This document shows, one piece after another, positions 30,427 to 38,782 of a stretch of DNA of 64,000 bases. The notes beneath the pieces are model-generated. The model was given only the letters and a program-made list of their open reading frames with translations, had not been told where the DNA came from and did no database searches. Within the stretch, counting starts at the first letter, position 1; each line of letters starts with the position of its first letter. The DNA lies in assembly GCF_001953865.1 (NCBI RefSeq), contig NZ_MQUQ01000015.1:542026-606025 (forward strand). The letters run 5' to 3'. Source of the stretch: Amycolatopsis coloradensis. GTDB lineage: Bacteria; Actinomycetota; Actinomycetes; Mycobacteriales; Pseudonocardiaceae. The translations under genes were made by a program, and so were the position numbers.

Positions 30427-32021
30427 CCACCACTGAAGCCCCACCCAAGAAGGAATACCGCCAGACGCCGCTGAAGCGAGTCCTCGCCTTCCTGCGCAAC
30501 ACGTGGCGCGGGCTGACGTCGATGCGCACCGCGCTGGTGCTGCTGTTCCTGCTCGCGCTCGCCGCGATGCCCGGCGCCCTGCTGCCGCAGCGGAACCTCA
30601 ACGTCGCCAAGACCGACGAGTACATCGCCGCGCACGGCTGGTGGGGCGAACTGCTCGACCGCACGCAGTTCTTCGAGGTCTACGGCAGCGTCTGGTTCTC
30701 GGCGATCTACATCCTGCTGATGGTCTCCCTGATCGGCTGCCTCGCGCCGCGCAGCCTCGACTACGCGAAGGCGATGCGCGCGAAGCCGGTGCTCACGCCA
30801 CGCAAGCTCGCGCGGATGCCGCACCATCTGTCCACCACGACCGATCGGACTCCCGAAGCGGTCATGAAGGACACTCACGCGCTGCTCAAGGGATGGCGTC
30901 GCGTAGAGCGCGAAGAGGCCGACGGCGTCCGGAGCATCTCCGCCGAACGCGGATACCTCCGCGAGACCGGCAACCTCGTCTTCCACTTCGGCATGCTCGG
31001 CCTGATCATCTTCTTCGCGCTGGGCAAGCTCTTCGGCTACGAAGGCCAGGTCATCGTCCAGGCCGACGACAGCCAGTGGTGCAACTCCGGGATCCTCGGC
31101 TACGACACCTTCAACGCCGGTCTCCGCGTCGACGGCACCGACCTGAACCCGTTCTGCATCCGCCTGAAGGACTTCGAGGCGCGCTACACCGAGGCCGGGC
31201 AGGCGAACTACTACCACTCCAACATGGAGTACCAGTCCGGCGAAGACCTGAAGACCGGCGCGTGGAAGCCGTACGGGCTCGAGGTCAACTCGCCGCTGCG
31301 CACCGCAGGCGACCGCGTCTACCTGCTGAACTTCGGCTACTCCCCGAAGTTCACGGTGACCTTCCCGGACGGCACCGTCCGCACCAATCTCACGCCGTGG
31401 CGTCCCGCCGACGAGCCGACGAAGCTCTCCGAAGGCGCGACGAAGATCGACCAGCCCGGCATCACCGACCCGATCGAACGCCGCACCCGGCAGCTCGCGA
31501 TCACCGGCCTGCTCGCCCCGACCGCGTTCATGCACGGCAACGTGCTGACGTCGTCGCGGCCCGAGGCGAAGAAGCCGGCGGTGGCCATCGACATCTACCG
31601 CGGCGACCTCGGCCTCGACGCCGGCCGCGGGCAGTCGATCTTCCAGATCGACCAGTCGCTCGTCGAGGACGGCAGGCTCAAGAAGCTCACCCGGCAGAAC
31701 CTGGACCAGGGACAGGAAACCGTGCTGGACGACGGCACGAAGGTCCGCTTCGACGGCGTCGGAGAATGGGTGGCCATCCAGGTCTCGCACGACCCGGTGC
31801 AGGACTGGGTGCTGGTGTGCGCGGTCGCGATGCTGATCGGGCTGGCGGGATCGTTGCTGGTCAAGCGGCGCCGGGTATGGGTCCGGGTGACCCCGGGACG
31901 CGACGGTGAGCCAGGTACCGTGATCGAGGTCGCCGGGCTGGCGCGCACCGATCAGGCGGGCTACGGCGAAGAGTTCCAGCGGATCAGCGGCAAGCTGGTC
32001 CAGGGGCAGAGAGGCAACTAG
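30423..32021 (+). CDS. resB: Cytochrome c biogenesis protein ResB (CcsB-type System II component)
   Basis: 532 residues. Three N-terminal helices (TSMRTALVLLFLLALAAMPG; VWFSAIYILLMVSLIGCLAP; NLVFHFGMLGLIIFFALGKL), a large extracytoplasmic domain (~200-445) and one C-terminal helix (DWVLVCAVAMLIGLAGSLLV) followed by a cytoplasmic tail. With CcsA/CcsB it forms the System II haem transport and cytochrome c synthetase complex. GTGA overlap with ccdA and a five-base gap to the next gene show a tight operon. Confidence 0.93.
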   Translation: MTTTEAPPKKEYRQTPLKRVLAFLRNTWRGLTSMRTALVLLFLLALAAMPGALLPQRNLNVAKTDEYIAAHGWWGELLDRTQFFEVYGSVWFSAIYILLMVSLIGCLAPRSLDYAKAMRAKPVLTPRKLARMPHHLSTTTDRTPEAVMKDTHALLKGWRRVEREEADGVRSISAERGYLRETGNLVFHFGMLGLIIFFALGKLFGYEGQVIVQADDSQWCNSGILGYDTFNAGLRVDGTDLNPFCIRLKDFEARYTEAGQANYYHSNMEYQSGEDLKTGAWKPYGLEVNSPLRTAGDRVYLLNFGYSPKFTVTFPDGTVRTNLTPWRPADEPTKLSEGATKIDQPGITDPIERRTRQLAITGLLAPTAFMHGNVLTSSRPEAKKPAVAIDIYRGDLGLDAGRGQSIFQIDQSLVEDGRLKKLTRQNLDQGQETVLDDGTKVRFDGVGEWVAIQVSHDPVQDWVLVCAVAMLIGLAGSLLVKRRRVWVRVTPGRDGEPGTVIEVAGLARTDQAGYGEEFQRISGKLVQGQRGN

Positions 32022-32026
32022 AGGTC

Positions 32027-32998
32027 ATGCCGATCAACGAGACGCTGTCCCAGTACAGCGACTACTCCTACACCACCGCGGCGGCGATCTACGTCATCGC
32101 GTTGATGTTCGCCCTCATCGAGCAGGGGTTCGGGGCGAAGGGCCGCCTGGCGGCCGAACGCAGCATGCAGCGCTCCCGCGAACTGGTCGGCGCGGGTGGT
32201 CCGCCGGTGACCACCATGACGCCGGCCGAGCCCCCGCGCGAGATCGGCCGCCCCGAGCGCATCGGCCGCATGGGCGCCGCGCTGCTGGTGCTGGCCGCGC
32301 TGCTCCACCTGTCCGCGATCGTGCTGCGCGGGCTCGCCGTGCACCGCGCGCCGTGGGGCAACCTCTACGAATACGGCATGGCCACGACCTTCATCGCCGT
32401 CGTGACCTGGCTCGTCATCATGCGGAAGTTCCCGGTCCGCCACCTCAGCGGCTTCCTGCTGCTGCCGGTCGTGATCCTGATGTTCGTCAACGGCACCATG
32501 CTGTACACGACGGCCGCGCCGGTGCAACCCGCGTTGCAGTCGTACTGGCTGGTCATCCACGTGTCCGCGGCGATCATCGGCTCGGGTGTCTTCCTGGTGC
32601 CGGGTGTCGCGAGCGTCCTTTACCTCTTCCGCGCCGCCCACGACGACGACCCGGCGAAGTTCGCCAAGTTCGGTTCGAAGCTGCCCGCCGCGGACGTGCT
32701 CGACCGCATCGCCTACCGCACCACCATCTTCGCCTTCCCGATCTTCACCTTCGGCGTGCTCTGCGGCGCGGTGTGGGCGGAGGCGGCGTGGGGCCGGTTC
32801 TGGGGCTGGGACCCCAAGGAGACCGTCGCGTTCGTGGCGTGGGTCGTCTACGCGGCGTACCTGCACTCCCGGGCCACCGCTGGCTGGCGCGGGAAGCGGG
32901 CCGCGATCATCAACATCGTCGGCTTCTCCGCGACGATCTTCAACATGTTCTTCGTGAACCTGGTCACCTCGGGTCTGCACTCCTACGCCGGGGGCTGA
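32027..32998 (+). CDS. ccsB: Cytochrome c biogenesis protein CcsA/CcsB (haem-handling subunit)
   Basis: 323-residue membrane protein with about eight helices. The tryptophan-rich haem-binding WWD signature is WGRFWGWDPKETVAFVAW near residue 260; conserved histidines include those in LLHLSAIVLRG, VIHVSAAIIGSG and YAAYLHSRATAGWRG. With ResB it delivers and attaches haem to apocytochromes outside the membrane. Names differ between annotation traditions (ccsA in mycobacteria). The preceding GAGGTC is a weak ribosome-binding site. Confidence 0.93.
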   Translation: MPINETLSQYSDYSYTTAAAIYVIALMFALIEQGFGAKGRLAAERSMQRSRELVGAGGPPVTTMTPAEPPREIGRPERIGRMGAALLVLAALLHLSAIVLRGLAVHRAPWGNLYEYGMATTFIAVVTWLVIMRKFPVRHLSGFLLLPVVILMFVNGTMLYTTAAPVQPALQSYWLVIHVSAAIIGSGVFLVPGVASVLYLFRAAHDDDPAKFAKFGSKLPAADVLDRIAYRTTIFAFPIFTFGVLCGAVWAEAAWGRFWGWDPKETVAFVAWVVYAAYLHSRATAGWRGKRAAIINIVGFSATIFNMFFVNLVTSGLHSYAGG

Positions 32999-33077
32999 CC
33001 GTCGCCGCTGCACGCGAGCCGACTACCGTCAATACTGAGGTAACGGGGGAAGACGTGCGCGGAGGAGGAATTCAGCG

Positions 33078-34457
33078 GTGACCGGACCCAGCGAAGAACC
33101 GGCTCCTGGCCACCCCGAACCCACCGAGAGCGTCCAGCCCTCGGAGTTGTTCTCCGAGGACAGGACGGATTCGGCGCCGCATCCGGCCGCGGGCTTCGAG
33201 GCGGAGCCGACGCAGGTCGTCCAGCCCGAGTACCCGCCACAGGCCCAGTATCCGCAGCCGCAGGCCCAGCCGGGCCAGTACGCGCAGCAGCCCGCTCAAC
33301 CGCAGCAGCCGCTGCCGCAGCCGTCGCACGGGCACTATCACCAGCCCTACGACCAGAACCTGCCTCCGTTGCAGCCCCAGCAACCTCAGCAGCAGCCCCA
33401 GCAACCTCAGCAGCAGGCCGCCCAGTACCCGCCTCAGCAGCAGTACGCGCCGCCGCCGCAGCAGGCTGTCCAGCAGCCTGCGGTGCCGGGGCTCCCGCAG
33501 CCGCAGGGCAGGCACGCCCTTCCGGACGAACTCGCCACCGCGAGCCTGGTCAAACCGCAGAAGCGCAAGCCGCAGTCGGGCTGGCGCAAGGCGCTCTACG
33601 TGGGCACCGGGAAGCTCGTCAACCCGGGGGAGAGTCCGGCCGACACCCGCAAGCGTGAACTGATCGCGCAGATCAACCAGTCGTTGCGCGGGTGCTACAA
33701 GATCGCGATGCTGAGCCTCAAGGGCGGCGTCGGCAAGACCACCACGACCACCACGCTGGGCTCGACGTTCGCGTCGCTGCGCGGTGACCGGGTCGTCGCC
33801 GTCGACGCGAACCCGGACCGCGGGACGCTGTCGCAGAAGATCCCGATCGAGACCACCGCGACCGTCCGGCACCTGCTGCGGGACGCGGACAAGATCACCA
33901 GGTACAGCGACGTCCGTTCGTACACCTCGCAGGGCGGGAGCAGGCTGGAGATCCTCGCCAGCGAGCAGGACCCGGCGGTTTCCGAGGCGTTCTCCGAGGA
34001 CGACTACCGGCGCACGGTCAACCTGCTGGAGCACTTCTACAACATCGTGCTCACCGACTGCGGGACCGGTTTGATGCACTCGGCGATGAAGGGTGTCCTG
34101 GACGTCGCGGACGCGCTGGTCGTGGTCTCGTCAGGTTCCGTGGACGGCGCGCGCAGTGCTTCGGCCACGCTCGACTGGCTGGAAGCGCACGGCTACGGCG
34201 ACCTGGTCAAACGTTCCGTCGCGGTGATCAACTCGGTGCGGCCGAAGGGCGGCTCCGTCGACCTCGACAAGCTTTCCGCGCACTTCGGCGCGCGGGTCCG
34301 TTCGGTCTGCCGCATCCCGTTCGACCCGCATCTGGAAGAGGGCGCCGAGATCGAACTGGACCGGCTCGACGAGGGCACCCGGCTCGCGCTGCTGGAACTC
34401 GCCGCCACCGTCGCGGACGGTTTCGGCGGCCAGCAGTACCAACGGATCCAGCCCTAG
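33078..34457 (+). CDS. MinD/ParA-like P-loop ATPase with Q/P-rich N-terminus
   Basis: 459 residues; equivalent to mycobacterial Rv0530. Residues ~1-160 are disordered, rich in Gln, Pro and Tyr (runs such as PQQPQQQPQQPQQQ). The ATPase begins ~residue 208 with the deviant Walker A LSLKGGVGKTTTTTT and VVAVDANPDRGTL; IVLTDCGTGLMHSAMKGVLD is the Walker B area. Such long-tailed ParA-like proteins occur near type VII secretion and cell-pole functions in actinobacteria; the role here is unknown. GGAGGAGG lies upstream of the GTG. It follows ccsB by 79 bases. Confidence 0.85.
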   Translation: MTGPSEEPAPGHPEPTESVQPSELFSEDRTDSAPHPAAGFEAEPTQVVQPEYPPQAQYPQPQAQPGQYAQQPAQPQQPLPQPSHGHYHQPYDQNLPPLQPQQPQQQPQQPQQQAAQYPPQQQYAPPPQQAVQQPAVPGLPQPQGRHALPDELATASLVKPQKRKPQSGWRKALYVGTGKLVNPGESPADTRKRELIAQINQSLRGCYKIAMLSLKGGVGKTTTTTTLGSTFASLRGDRVVAVDANPDRGTLSQKIPIETTATVRHLLRDADKITRYSDVRSYTSQGGSRLEILASEQDPAVSEAFSEDDYRRTVNLLEHFYNIVLTDCGTGLMHSAMKGVLDVADALVVVSSGSVDGARSASATLDWLEAHGYGDLVKRSVAVINSVRPKGGSVDLDKLSAHFGARVRSVCRIPFDPHLEEGAEIELDRLDEGTRLALLELAATVADGFGGQQYQRIQP

Positions 34458-34515
34458 TCCATCCATGCCCCCGCCGCCACCCTCAACGGAGGAGCTGCGC
34501 TCCCAGGCCTGGTCT

Positions 34516-34698
34516 TTACTCTTTGTCCTCGTCTTTACCCTTGCGCTGCTGCTCACCGAGCTTGCGCAGGAAGTCGGGGTCGTCGTCCGGGGCCAGTGTC
34601 GGTCGCGACGAGGGCACCCCGACACGCTCGATCCCGAACGCGCGCCACAAGACAACGGCGACGGTGAGCGCTCCGATGGCCGCGAGCAGATAGATCAT
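34516..34698 (-). CDS. Small single-pass membrane protein
   Basis: 60 residues: an N-terminal helix (MIYLLAAIGALTVAVVLWRAF) then a short charged tail with DDDPDFLRKLGEQQRKGKDE. Uncharacterised; similar short proteins ending in a DDDP(D/E)FLR motif are conserved in actinobacteria, from memory. AAGGGA lies upstream of the ATG. It follows bldC on the same strand after a hairpin, with ~150 bases between. Confidence 0.7.
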   Translation of the reverse strand: MIYLLAAIGALTVAVVLWRAFGIERVGVPSSRPTLAPDDDPDFLRKLGEQQRKGKDEDKE

Positions 34699-34787
34699 GC
34701 TCGGTCCCTTTCCGCGTGGAGGACGTAGCTCAGTCCCACGAGGCTAGCCTCTTTGCCGCGCGCGGGGGGACTCATGGATACCCCAAT

Positions 34788-34819
34788 GTGACGAAGGGCC
34801 GTTTCGTACCCTTCGTCAC
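34788..34819 (-). terminator. Hairpin terminator of bldC
   Basis: Perfect 11-base arms GTGACGAAGGG (34788-34798) and complement (34809-34819), ten-base loop, 29 bases beyond the bldC stop on the minus strand. Confidence 0.75.
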
Positions 34820-34847
34820 CGGGGTCTCTTTTACGAGAAATGCCAGG

Positions 34848-35060
34848 TCAGACCTTGCGAGTGGGCTCGCTGGCGTCGGTGGTGAGTTCGGCGAGGAGTT
34901 CGTTCACCTCGGCCTCCCGGAACCGGCGGTGCCCGCCGGGAGTGCGGATCGAGCCGATCCGGCCCGCGGTCGCCCAGCGGGTGACGGTCTTGGGGTCAAC
35001 CCGGAACAGGGCCGCCACTTCGCCGGGGGTGAGCAACCTTCCGCCCATCGTCGCGGTCAT
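34848..35060 (-). CDS. bldC: BldC-family developmental regulator
   Basis: 70-residue MerR-like winged-helix protein: LLTPGEVAALFRVDPKTVTR, WATAGRIGSIRTPGGHRRFR, EAEVNELLAEL. These are almost residue-for-residue the Streptomyces BldC motifs (RVDPKTVTRWA and GGHRRxREAEV). BldC binds direct repeats cooperatively as a monomer and delays development in Streptomyces. GGAGG sits six bases before the ATG. Monocistronic, with its own terminator. It differs clearly from the excisionase-like protein encoded at 7142. Confidence 0.93.
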   Translation of the reverse strand: MTATMGGRLLTPGEVAALFRVDPKTVTRWATAGRIGSIRTPGGHRRFREAEVNELLAELTTDASEPTRKV

Positions 35061-35284
35061 TTTCCGCCTCCTTCACGGCTCCACTGCTAAACCGGAAGCC
35101 GTCGTACCGGGTAGCCAACACGGCAATCGTTGCATCTCACCCGTCGAGTACTCGAACGGTTGTCCAACAGTAAAGAGCCCTTAAAGGTCAAAACCGACAA
35201 CCGCGACATGCGCCGCCGGGTACCGCGGTCTTGTCACGGAGGTACGAAAACGTGCCCTGGTCATGCGAATCGGGCCGTGGCACC

Positions 35285-35290
35285 TAAGGT
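35285..35290 (+). promoter_or_regulatory. -10 box of the leaderless Lrp-family gene
   Basis: TAAGGT six bases before GTG 35297, consistent with a leaderless transcript. The 236-base divergent gap to bldC contains no gene. Confidence 0.4.
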
Positions 35291-35296
35291 GTAGCG

Positions 35297-35770
35297 GTGG
35301 ACCAGGTGGATCGGAAGATCATCGCGGCATTGCGTGAGAACGGCAGGGCTACTTACGCCGACCTCGGCCGGTCTGTCGGGCTGTCGGCCTCATCGGTGCA
35401 CGAGCGGGTCGGCAAACTCGAGGCCGCCGGCGTGATCACCGGCTACCACGCCATGGTCGATCCGAGCACGGTCGGACTCGGGGTGACGGCGCTGGTCGGC
35501 ATCCACCCCACCGACACGGCGAGCGACGAGGACGTCGCGAACGCGCTCGGGGCGCTGGACGAGGTCGAAAGCTGCTATGCCGTCGCGGGTGACGAGGCGT
35601 TCGTCGTCAAGGTGCGGGTGGCGACCGTCGACGACCTGGAGGCGGCGCTCAACCGGCTGCGGCGCATTCCCGGCGTCGGCCGGACGAACACCACCGTCGT
35701 GCTCTCGACCCGGTTCGAAGGACGGCCCAACAACGCGGGCCTGGAGGACGGCCGCAACGGCAGCGCGTAG
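35297..35770 (+). CDS. Lrp/AsnC-family transcriptional regulator
   Basis: 157 residues: N-terminal HTH (VDQVDRKIIAALRENGRATY, ADLGRSVGLSASSVHERVGK) and a C-terminal RAM ligand-binding domain (TALVGIHPTD through NTTVVLSTRFE). These proteins sense amino acids and form octamers; ligand unknown. Twelve bases after it come a membrane gene and then a cysteine-metabolism-type PLP enzyme in coupled order, so the Lrp protein may regulate that enzyme (inference). Confidence 0.9.
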   Translation: MDQVDRKIIAALRENGRATYADLGRSVGLSASSVHERVGKLEAAGVITGYHAMVDPSTVGLGVTALVGIHPTDTASDEDVANALGALDEVESCYAVAGDEAFVVKVRVATVDDLEAALNRLRRIPGVGRTNTTVVLSTRFEGRPNNAGLEDGRNGSA

Positions 35771-35781
35771 CCTGCGTTGAT

Positions 35782-36075
35782 GTGAGCGACAATCCGGAAA
35801 TCGCCGATCACCTCGCCCGTGACCTGACGTTGTACGTGCTGGCCAGGTTCGTCCTGGTCGGGGTCATCGGCGGTGGGTTGCTGCTGGTGAACGTCCCGCT
35901 GCTGGTCGCGATGCTGATCGGCCTGGTCGTGGGGCTGCCGCTGGGCCTGCTGCTGTTCCGCCCGCTGAACGCGCGCGTGACCGCCGGGCTCGCCCGCCGC
36001 AACGAAAAGCGCGCTCGCGCTCGTGCCGAACTGCGCTCCCAGCTGCGCGGCGACCGGGTGGACGGGACAGCGTGA
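35782..36075 (+). CDS. DUF4229 family membrane protein
   Basis: 97 residues: two helices (LYVLARFVLVGVIGGGLLLV and LLVAMLIGLVVGLPLGLLLF), then a basic, Arg-rich tail (LARRNEKRARARAELRSQLR). It fits the actinobacterial DUF4229 family; function unknown. Its stop overlaps the GTG of the next gene. Confidence 0.8.
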   Translation: MSDNPEIADHLARDLTLYVLARFVLVGVIGGGLLLVNVPLLVAMLIGLVVGLPLGLLLFRPLNARVTAGLARRNEKRARARAELRSQLRGDRVDGTA

Positions 36076-37154
36076 GCCGGCTGCACAGCCGGAGCTGGGT
36101 CCGCGAAGCCGTCCGCATCATCGAGGCCGACGCGAACCGCAGCGCCGACACACACCTGCACGTCTTCCCGCTGCCCGCGGAGTGGGGCATCGACCTGTAC
36201 CTGAAGGACGAGTCCGTCCACCCGACAGGCTCGCTCAAGCACCGGCTCGCGCGTTCGCTGTTCCTGTACGGCCTGGTGAACGGCCAGATCGGGCAGAACA
36301 CCGTGCTCGTCGAGGCTTCCAGCGGCTCGACGGCGGTGTCGGAGGCGTACTTCGCGCGGATGCTCGGACTGCGGTTCATCACCGTGGTGCCGCGGAGCAC
36401 CTCGCCGGAGAAGATCGCGCTCATCGAGTTCTACGGCGGCGAATGCCACTACGTCGACCGCGCGCCGGACATGTACCCGGAGGCCGAGCGGCTCGCTTCG
36501 GAGTGCAACGGCCACTACCTCGACCAGTTCACCTACGCCGAGCGCGCGACGGACTGGCGCGGGAACAACAACATCGCCGAATCGGTGTACGCGCAGATGC
36601 AGTCCGAGCGGCACCCCGTGCCGACCTGGATCGTGGTCGGCGCCGGAACCGGCGGTACGAGCGCGACCTTCGGCCGCTACGTGCGTTACAAGCGCCACAC
36701 CACGAAGATCGCCGTCGTCGACCCGGAGAACTCGTCGTTCTTCGGCGCCTGGGAGACCGGCGCGCTCGACTACGCGACCGGCATGCCGTCGCGGATCGAG
36801 GGCATCGGGCGGCCGCGCGTCGAGCCGTCGTTCGTGCCCGGCGTGATCGACGAGATGCTCCAGGTGCCGGACGCCGGTTCGCTGGCGGCCATCCGGCTGC
36901 TGCGTGAACGCACCGGGCACTGGGCTGGCGGCTCGACCGGGACGAACCTCTTCGGCGCGTTCACGCTGATCTCGCGGATGATCTCGGAAGGCCAGGCGGG
37001 CAGTGTCGTCACGCTGCTGTGCGACGGCGGTGAGCGGTACGCCAACACGTATTACAACGACGAGTGGCTGGCGCAGAAGCAGATCGACATCGCGCCGTAC
37101 CGGGAGATGTACCAGGAGTTCCTGGTGAGCGGGAAACTCGCTCCGGTGGTCTAG
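36072..37154 (+). CDS. PLP-dependent cysteine synthase-family enzyme, Cds1-like
   Basis: 360 residues, fold-type II PLP enzyme. The PLP Lys is in HPTGSLKHRLARSLFLYGLV; phosphate-binding loop ASSGSTAVSEAYFARMLGL and GAGTGGTSATFGRY; GGSTGTNLFGAF near the C-terminus. It most closely recalls mycobacterial L-cysteine desulfhydrase Cds1 (Rv3684), which releases sulfide, pyruvate and ammonia from cysteine. A cysteine synthase role is the alternative. Coupled by overlap with the DUF4229 gene. Confidence 0.85.
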   Translation: MSRLHSRSWVREAVRIIEADANRSADTHLHVFPLPAEWGIDLYLKDESVHPTGSLKHRLARSLFLYGLVNGQIGQNTVLVEASSGSTAVSEAYFARMLGLRFITVVPRSTSPEKIALIEFYGGECHYVDRAPDMYPEAERLASECNGHYLDQFTYAERATDWRGNNNIAESVYAQMQSERHPVPTWIVVGAGTGGTSATFGRYVRYKRHTTKIAVVDPENSSFFGAWETGALDYATGMPSRIEGIGRPRVEPSFVPGVIDEMLQVPDAGSLAAIRLLRERTGHWAGGSTGTNLFGAFTLISRMISEGQAGSVVTLLCDGGERYANTYYNDEWLAQKQIDIAPYREMYQEFLVSGKLAPVV

Positions 37155-37200
37155 GCGCGACCAGGGTGCCGGAGCGGGAGGCCGCACCAGCCGGCTCGGG

Positions 37201-37255
37201 TGTCGCGAAAGCCACTTTCGCGACGTCTGATGTCCCGAAAGTGGCTTTCGCGACA
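37201..37255. repeat. Nested palindrome family B, copy 1
   Basis: 20-base perfect arms TGTCGCGAAAGCCACTTTCG (37201-37220) and complement (37236-37255). Each arm region is itself palindromic (CGCGAAAG-CCA-CTTTCGCG). The same element recurs at 50887-50940 with one internal base different. It sits in a 443-base gene-free gap behind the Cds1-like gene. Confidence 0.85.
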
Positions 37256-37480
37256 CAGCCACTGGGCACCACGGTCCTGCGGTCACTCGCCCTCAGAACC
37301 CGGCGGGTACCCGAGGCACTCCTGGCTCTAGCCGAATCGCCACTCACGACCCGGGCCTACCTCAAGATGGCGGGATCGCCAAAGGAGCAAGGGACCTTTG
37401 CTATCGCCGGGGCCACCGGTAGTAGGCGCCACCTCCGGCGACACCAACGGATAGTGGGTTGAAGCGGGAAACCCAAGGAA

Positions 37481-37495
37481 TGAACGGTCCGTTCA
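37481..37495. repeat. Palindrome TGAACGGTCCGTTCA
   Basis: Seven-base arms around one T. The identical 15-mer is the core of the two tandem palindromes inserted in nuoG (58871-58923), 21 kb away. Confidence 0.7.
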
Positions 37496-37521
37496 CGCCT
37501 CTTCGCTCACCTGAGCCCGAC

Positions 37522-37587
37522 GTGGGCCGAGGGGGCCCGAAGGGGTCTTTCCCCGCGTCACACGCAGCGAAGGGGCCCTCAGCCCAC
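37522..37587 (-). terminator. Candidate terminator of menA
   Basis: Arms GTGGGCCGAGGG (37522-37533) and CCCTCAGCCCAC (37576-37587), 12 bases with one G-U type mismatch and further pairing inside, ending just beyond the menA stop on the minus strand. Confidence 0.5.
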
Positions 37588-37597
37588 TCACAAGACG

Positions 37598-38467
37598 TCA
37601 GAGCGCGAGAGCGACCGCGGTCAGGATCGCCCACCCCAGCATGGCGAGGCCGGTGTCCCGCAGTGCCGGGATCAGCGCCCGCCCCTGTTCGCCGCCGCCG
37701 ACGGCCTTGACCGACTTCAGCAGCAGCGGCGCGGTCAGCAGGCCCAGCAGCGCCCACGGCGTCACGAAGGCGAGCAGCACGCTGACGACGTACGGCACCG
37801 CGATCAGCACCAGGTAAAGCCGCCGGGTGCCCTTGTCACCGAGTCGGGTGGCGAGCGTGCGCTTGCCGGATTCGATGTCGGTCGGGATGTCGCGGAGGTT
37901 GTTGGCGGTCAGCACACCGGTCGAGAACGCGCCGACGGCGACCGCGCAGCCGAACGCCGTCCAGCTGAGCTGTCCGGCTTGGACGTACACCGTGCCCAGC
38001 ACGCCGGCCAGCCCGAAGAAGACGAAGACCGCGATTTCGCCGAAACCGTAGTAGCCGTAAGGCTTCTTGCCGCCGGTGTAGAACCAGGCGCCGAGGATGC
38101 AGACCGCGCCCATCGCCAGCAGCCACCACAGCCCGCTGATCGCGACCAGCACGAGCCCGAGGATCCCGGCGAGCCCGAGGGCCACGAGAGCGGCCACCAG
38201 CACGGCCTTCGGTTTCGCGGCACCGGAGCCGACCAGGCGCAGTGGACCGACGCGGTTCTCGTCGGTGCCGCGGATGCCGTCGGAGTAGTCGTTGGCGTAG
38301 TTGACGCCGACGATCAGGGCGAGCGAGACCAGCAGCGCGAGGACCGAACGGGGCCAGGAGAAGCCGTCGAGCGCGACCGCCGCGCCGACCCCGGCGACCA
38401 CCGGCGCCACCGCGTTGGGCAGCGTTCGCGGGCGCGCCCCTTCGATCCATTCACCAGCAGTCGCCAT
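37598..38467 (-). CDS. menA: 1,4-dihydroxy-2-naphthoate polyprenyltransferase
   Basis: 289-residue, nine-helix UbiA-superfamily enzyme that attaches the polyprenyl chain to dihydroxynaphthoate in menaquinone synthesis. The two Asp-rich motifs are present: NYANDYSDGIRGTDENRVGP near residue 57 and NNLRDIPTDIESGKRTLATR near residue 190. ATG 38467. In the mycobacterial order (Rv0534c) menA precedes menE; here a tiny secreted-protein gene separates them. Confidence 0.95.
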   Translation of the reverse strand: MATAGEWIEGARPRTLPNAVAPVVAGVGAAVALDGFSWPRSVLALLVSLALIVGVNYANDYSDGIRGTDENRVGPLRLVGSGAAKPKAVLVAALVALGLAGILGLVLVAISGLWWLLAMGAVCILGAWFYTGGKKPYGYYGFGEIAVFVFFGLAGVLGTVYVQAGQLSWTAFGCAVAVGAFSTGVLTANNLRDIPTDIESGKRTLATRLGDKGTRRLYLVLIAVPYVVSVLLAFVTPWALLGLLTAPLLLKSVKAVGGGEQGRALIPALRDTGLAMLGWAILTAVALAL

Positions 38468-38560
38468 GCCGCCATTCTGGCCCTGGCGGCTACCGGCCGG
38501 TATGCGGGGCTCGTCACCCGCTCGCGGTGCCGAGCCACCGCGAGCAGGGGACGCATCGTG

Positions 38561-38719
38561 CTACTTCAGATCCTTGATGGTGTCTTCGAGCGTCCAGGTG
38601 AGGGTGCCGCTGTTCGGAACGGCGGTTTCCGGTTCGTCCGCCAGCGCGGGCCCGGCCAAAGCGACCAGACCCAGCGTGACGGCGGTGCAGGCCAATACTG
38701 TGCGTGTCCAGCGCGTCAT
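38561..38719 (-). CDS. Small secreted protein (52 residues)
   Basis: Starts MTRWTRTVLACTAVTLGLVA, continuing LAGPALADEPETAVPNSGTL and ending TWTLEDTIKDLK. Clear Sec signal peptide with the predicted cut after ALA, leaving a mature peptide of ~25 residues. Unrecognised; the GTLTWTLEDTIKD string faintly recalls the start of haem-binding HtaA domains, so it might be a truncated relative, but this is weak. It lies between menE and menA on the same strand. The ATG has no strong Shine-Dalgarno. Confidence 0.6.
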   Translation of the reverse strand: MTRWTRTVLACTAVTLGLVALAGPALADEPETAVPNSGTLTWTLEDTIKDLK

Positions 38720-38782
38720 GCCCTAGACGTAAACCCGCGGGTAATGACCATGTCAACAACGTCCCGGTGATCGGTGGAGAAT

